Source of the DNA: Rotaria sp. Silwood1 | Taxonomy: Eukaryota > Rotifera > Eurotatoria > Philodinida > Philodinidae | Reading direction: 5' to 3' | DNA length: 64,000 nucleotides | NCBI GenBank assembly: GCA_905250075.1 | Contig: CAJNOP010000368.1 | Span: 62,001 to 126,000 of the forward strand | Part shown: positions 63,077-64,000 of the stretch, piece by piece | Numbering within the stretch: position 1 is the first letter of the stretch | Layout: the number at the start of each line of letters is the position of its first letter | Made by a program: the position numbers and the translations under genes | Notes under the pieces: model-generated | Told to the model about the DNA's origin: nothing | Database searches by the model: none | What the model saw: the letters and a program-made list of their open reading frames with translations, nothing else

Positions 63077-63177
63077 AGTGGGTGGACGTGGGTGTGTGTA
63101 AAAAATGTTGACACTCACACCCACACCCACACCCACACTCACACCCACACCCACACCCACACCCACACCCACACCCT
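63077..63177. repeat. Telomere-like hairpin, copy 21, with near-perfect CCCACA array
   Basis: GTGGGTGGACGTGGGTGTGT is followed by a short AT core, then about ten CCCACA units with one variant (CTCACA) at 63119-63176. This is the cleanest hexamer run in the window. Confidence 0.85.
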
Positions 63178-64000
63178 TATATGAATCTTTCTGATTCCCT
63201 CCAAGTTTTGTATTGAGAATAGCATCGAAATGTTTTTTAATATGTAAAATGCTTAATCATCATGAATGAAATCGTCATAACTTTTCATAATTATGACACA
63301 ATTTGAGTCATTTTTTTTTCAGATGATAACTCTTTTCATTCTCTACAAATCGGCTTATTTCAATCAAGTACCTATAAATATATTTGATATAGATAACATG
63401 AATTTACAAACAGGGATCGAAACTTTTGCGACATCCTTTATGAAAAAATAATCTTTTCATTGCGTCATTATTAATTAGCCAAAGGCAATGGCTTCACAAG
63501 TAATTATTATTCTTTTTTCAGTCAATTTGTTACAGATCACCGGAAAGTAAGATTATATTCTAGTCCTTCGTATCTGTTTAGTTTCTAAAAGTATTGGGCT
63601 GGAACATAAGTTCTGAGAATTTATGTTTCAACCCAATATAGGTGAGATATTTATATACACATGTTGTTTGAGAGAAACGTTATGTACATATCAATTTGTT
63701 TTACACCCTGCAGATCTAGAATCACCTGGAATACTCTTTCCTGAATACTATTTTTTAAATTTTTTTAATTTATCACCATTAGTAATCTTTTTTATTTTTT
63801 TTCAAGTCTTTACTTCTCGATTATTAATTTTTCTATTTTTTAAAAATTTTTTAACATAATTTTTTTTTAAAATTTTCAGATTTTTATTTTCATTTTCTTT
63901 TTTCTATTTTTATAATATTTTAATTTTTCCAATTTTTTTCAAATTTTTTTCAGAAATTCTTTTTCTGATTTACTCCTCTAATTTTTCCTAATTTTTTGTT
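63178..64000. other. AT-rich window end
   Basis: No gene is supported. From about 63740 the plus strand is a T-rich low-complexity run. The 78 aa frame at 63623-63859 is hydrophobic mainly because of this T-richness; its first half (MFQPNIGEIFIY) could be an exon but has no support. Confidence 0.4.

Overview
The window is animal nuclear DNA, and a bdelloid rotifer (Adineta/Rotaria type) fits best. The evidence is very AT-rich spacers, genes split by short GT-AG introns (many 51-76 bp), an N-terminal ADP-ribosyltransferase fused to a long TPR array, F-box and LRR proteins of the expanded bdelloid type, and many interstitial TGTGGG/CCCACA-like repeats. From memory, that hexamer is the telomere repeat reported for Adineta vaga. 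No rRNA, tRNA, CRISPR or bacterial operon structure was seen. The species call is inference.

Layout. 1-10.5 kb is gene-poor and holds a diverged inverted repeat pair, a Tc1/mariner-like MITE and a foldback element. 10.5-12.6 kb is a leucine-rich-repeat gene with an in-frame stop near its start. 12.6-18.2 kb is repeats plus a decayed minus-strand gene. 18.2-19.5 kb is a secreted two-domain Ly6-like gene. 20.6-22.6 kb (minus) is a complete TRAF gene (RING, zinc fingers, coiled coil, MATH). 25.5-27.0 kb (minus) is an intronless SRP54 pseudogene. 31.75-34.85 kb is the ART-TPR gene. 36-37.6 kb (minus) holds remnants of an element-type protein. 42.4-43.1 kb is a UBE2L3-like E2. 46.4-47.0 kb is a small unknown gene. 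48.1-51.0 kb holds PDZ exons followed by an F-box exon that may be one gene. 54.4-55.9 kb is an intronless adenosylhomocysteinase-like gene that looks horizontally acquired. 57.9-58.2 kb is a small unknown gene. 60.7-61.9 kb (minus) is an RBBP6-like gene with DWNN and zinc knuckle but no RING.

The most unusual signal is not a gene. About twenty short imperfect hairpins are scattered across the window. Each has a G-rich TGTGGG-like left stem, a purine/pyrimidine core related to GAAGAGAAGA, and a C-rich CCCACA-like right stem. One is a ~290 bp palindrome in telomere-fusion orientation; another ends in a clean CCCACA array. The shared core suggests a dispersed family rather than random telomere-repeat insertions.

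Several genes fall in ubiquitin or signalling families (TRAF, E2, F-box, RBBP6-like), but nothing shows that they act together. Exon structures were assigned by hand from splice sites, phase and protein-family fit. The ones with intact frames throughout (TRAF, Ly6, E2, RBBP6-like) are the most secure.
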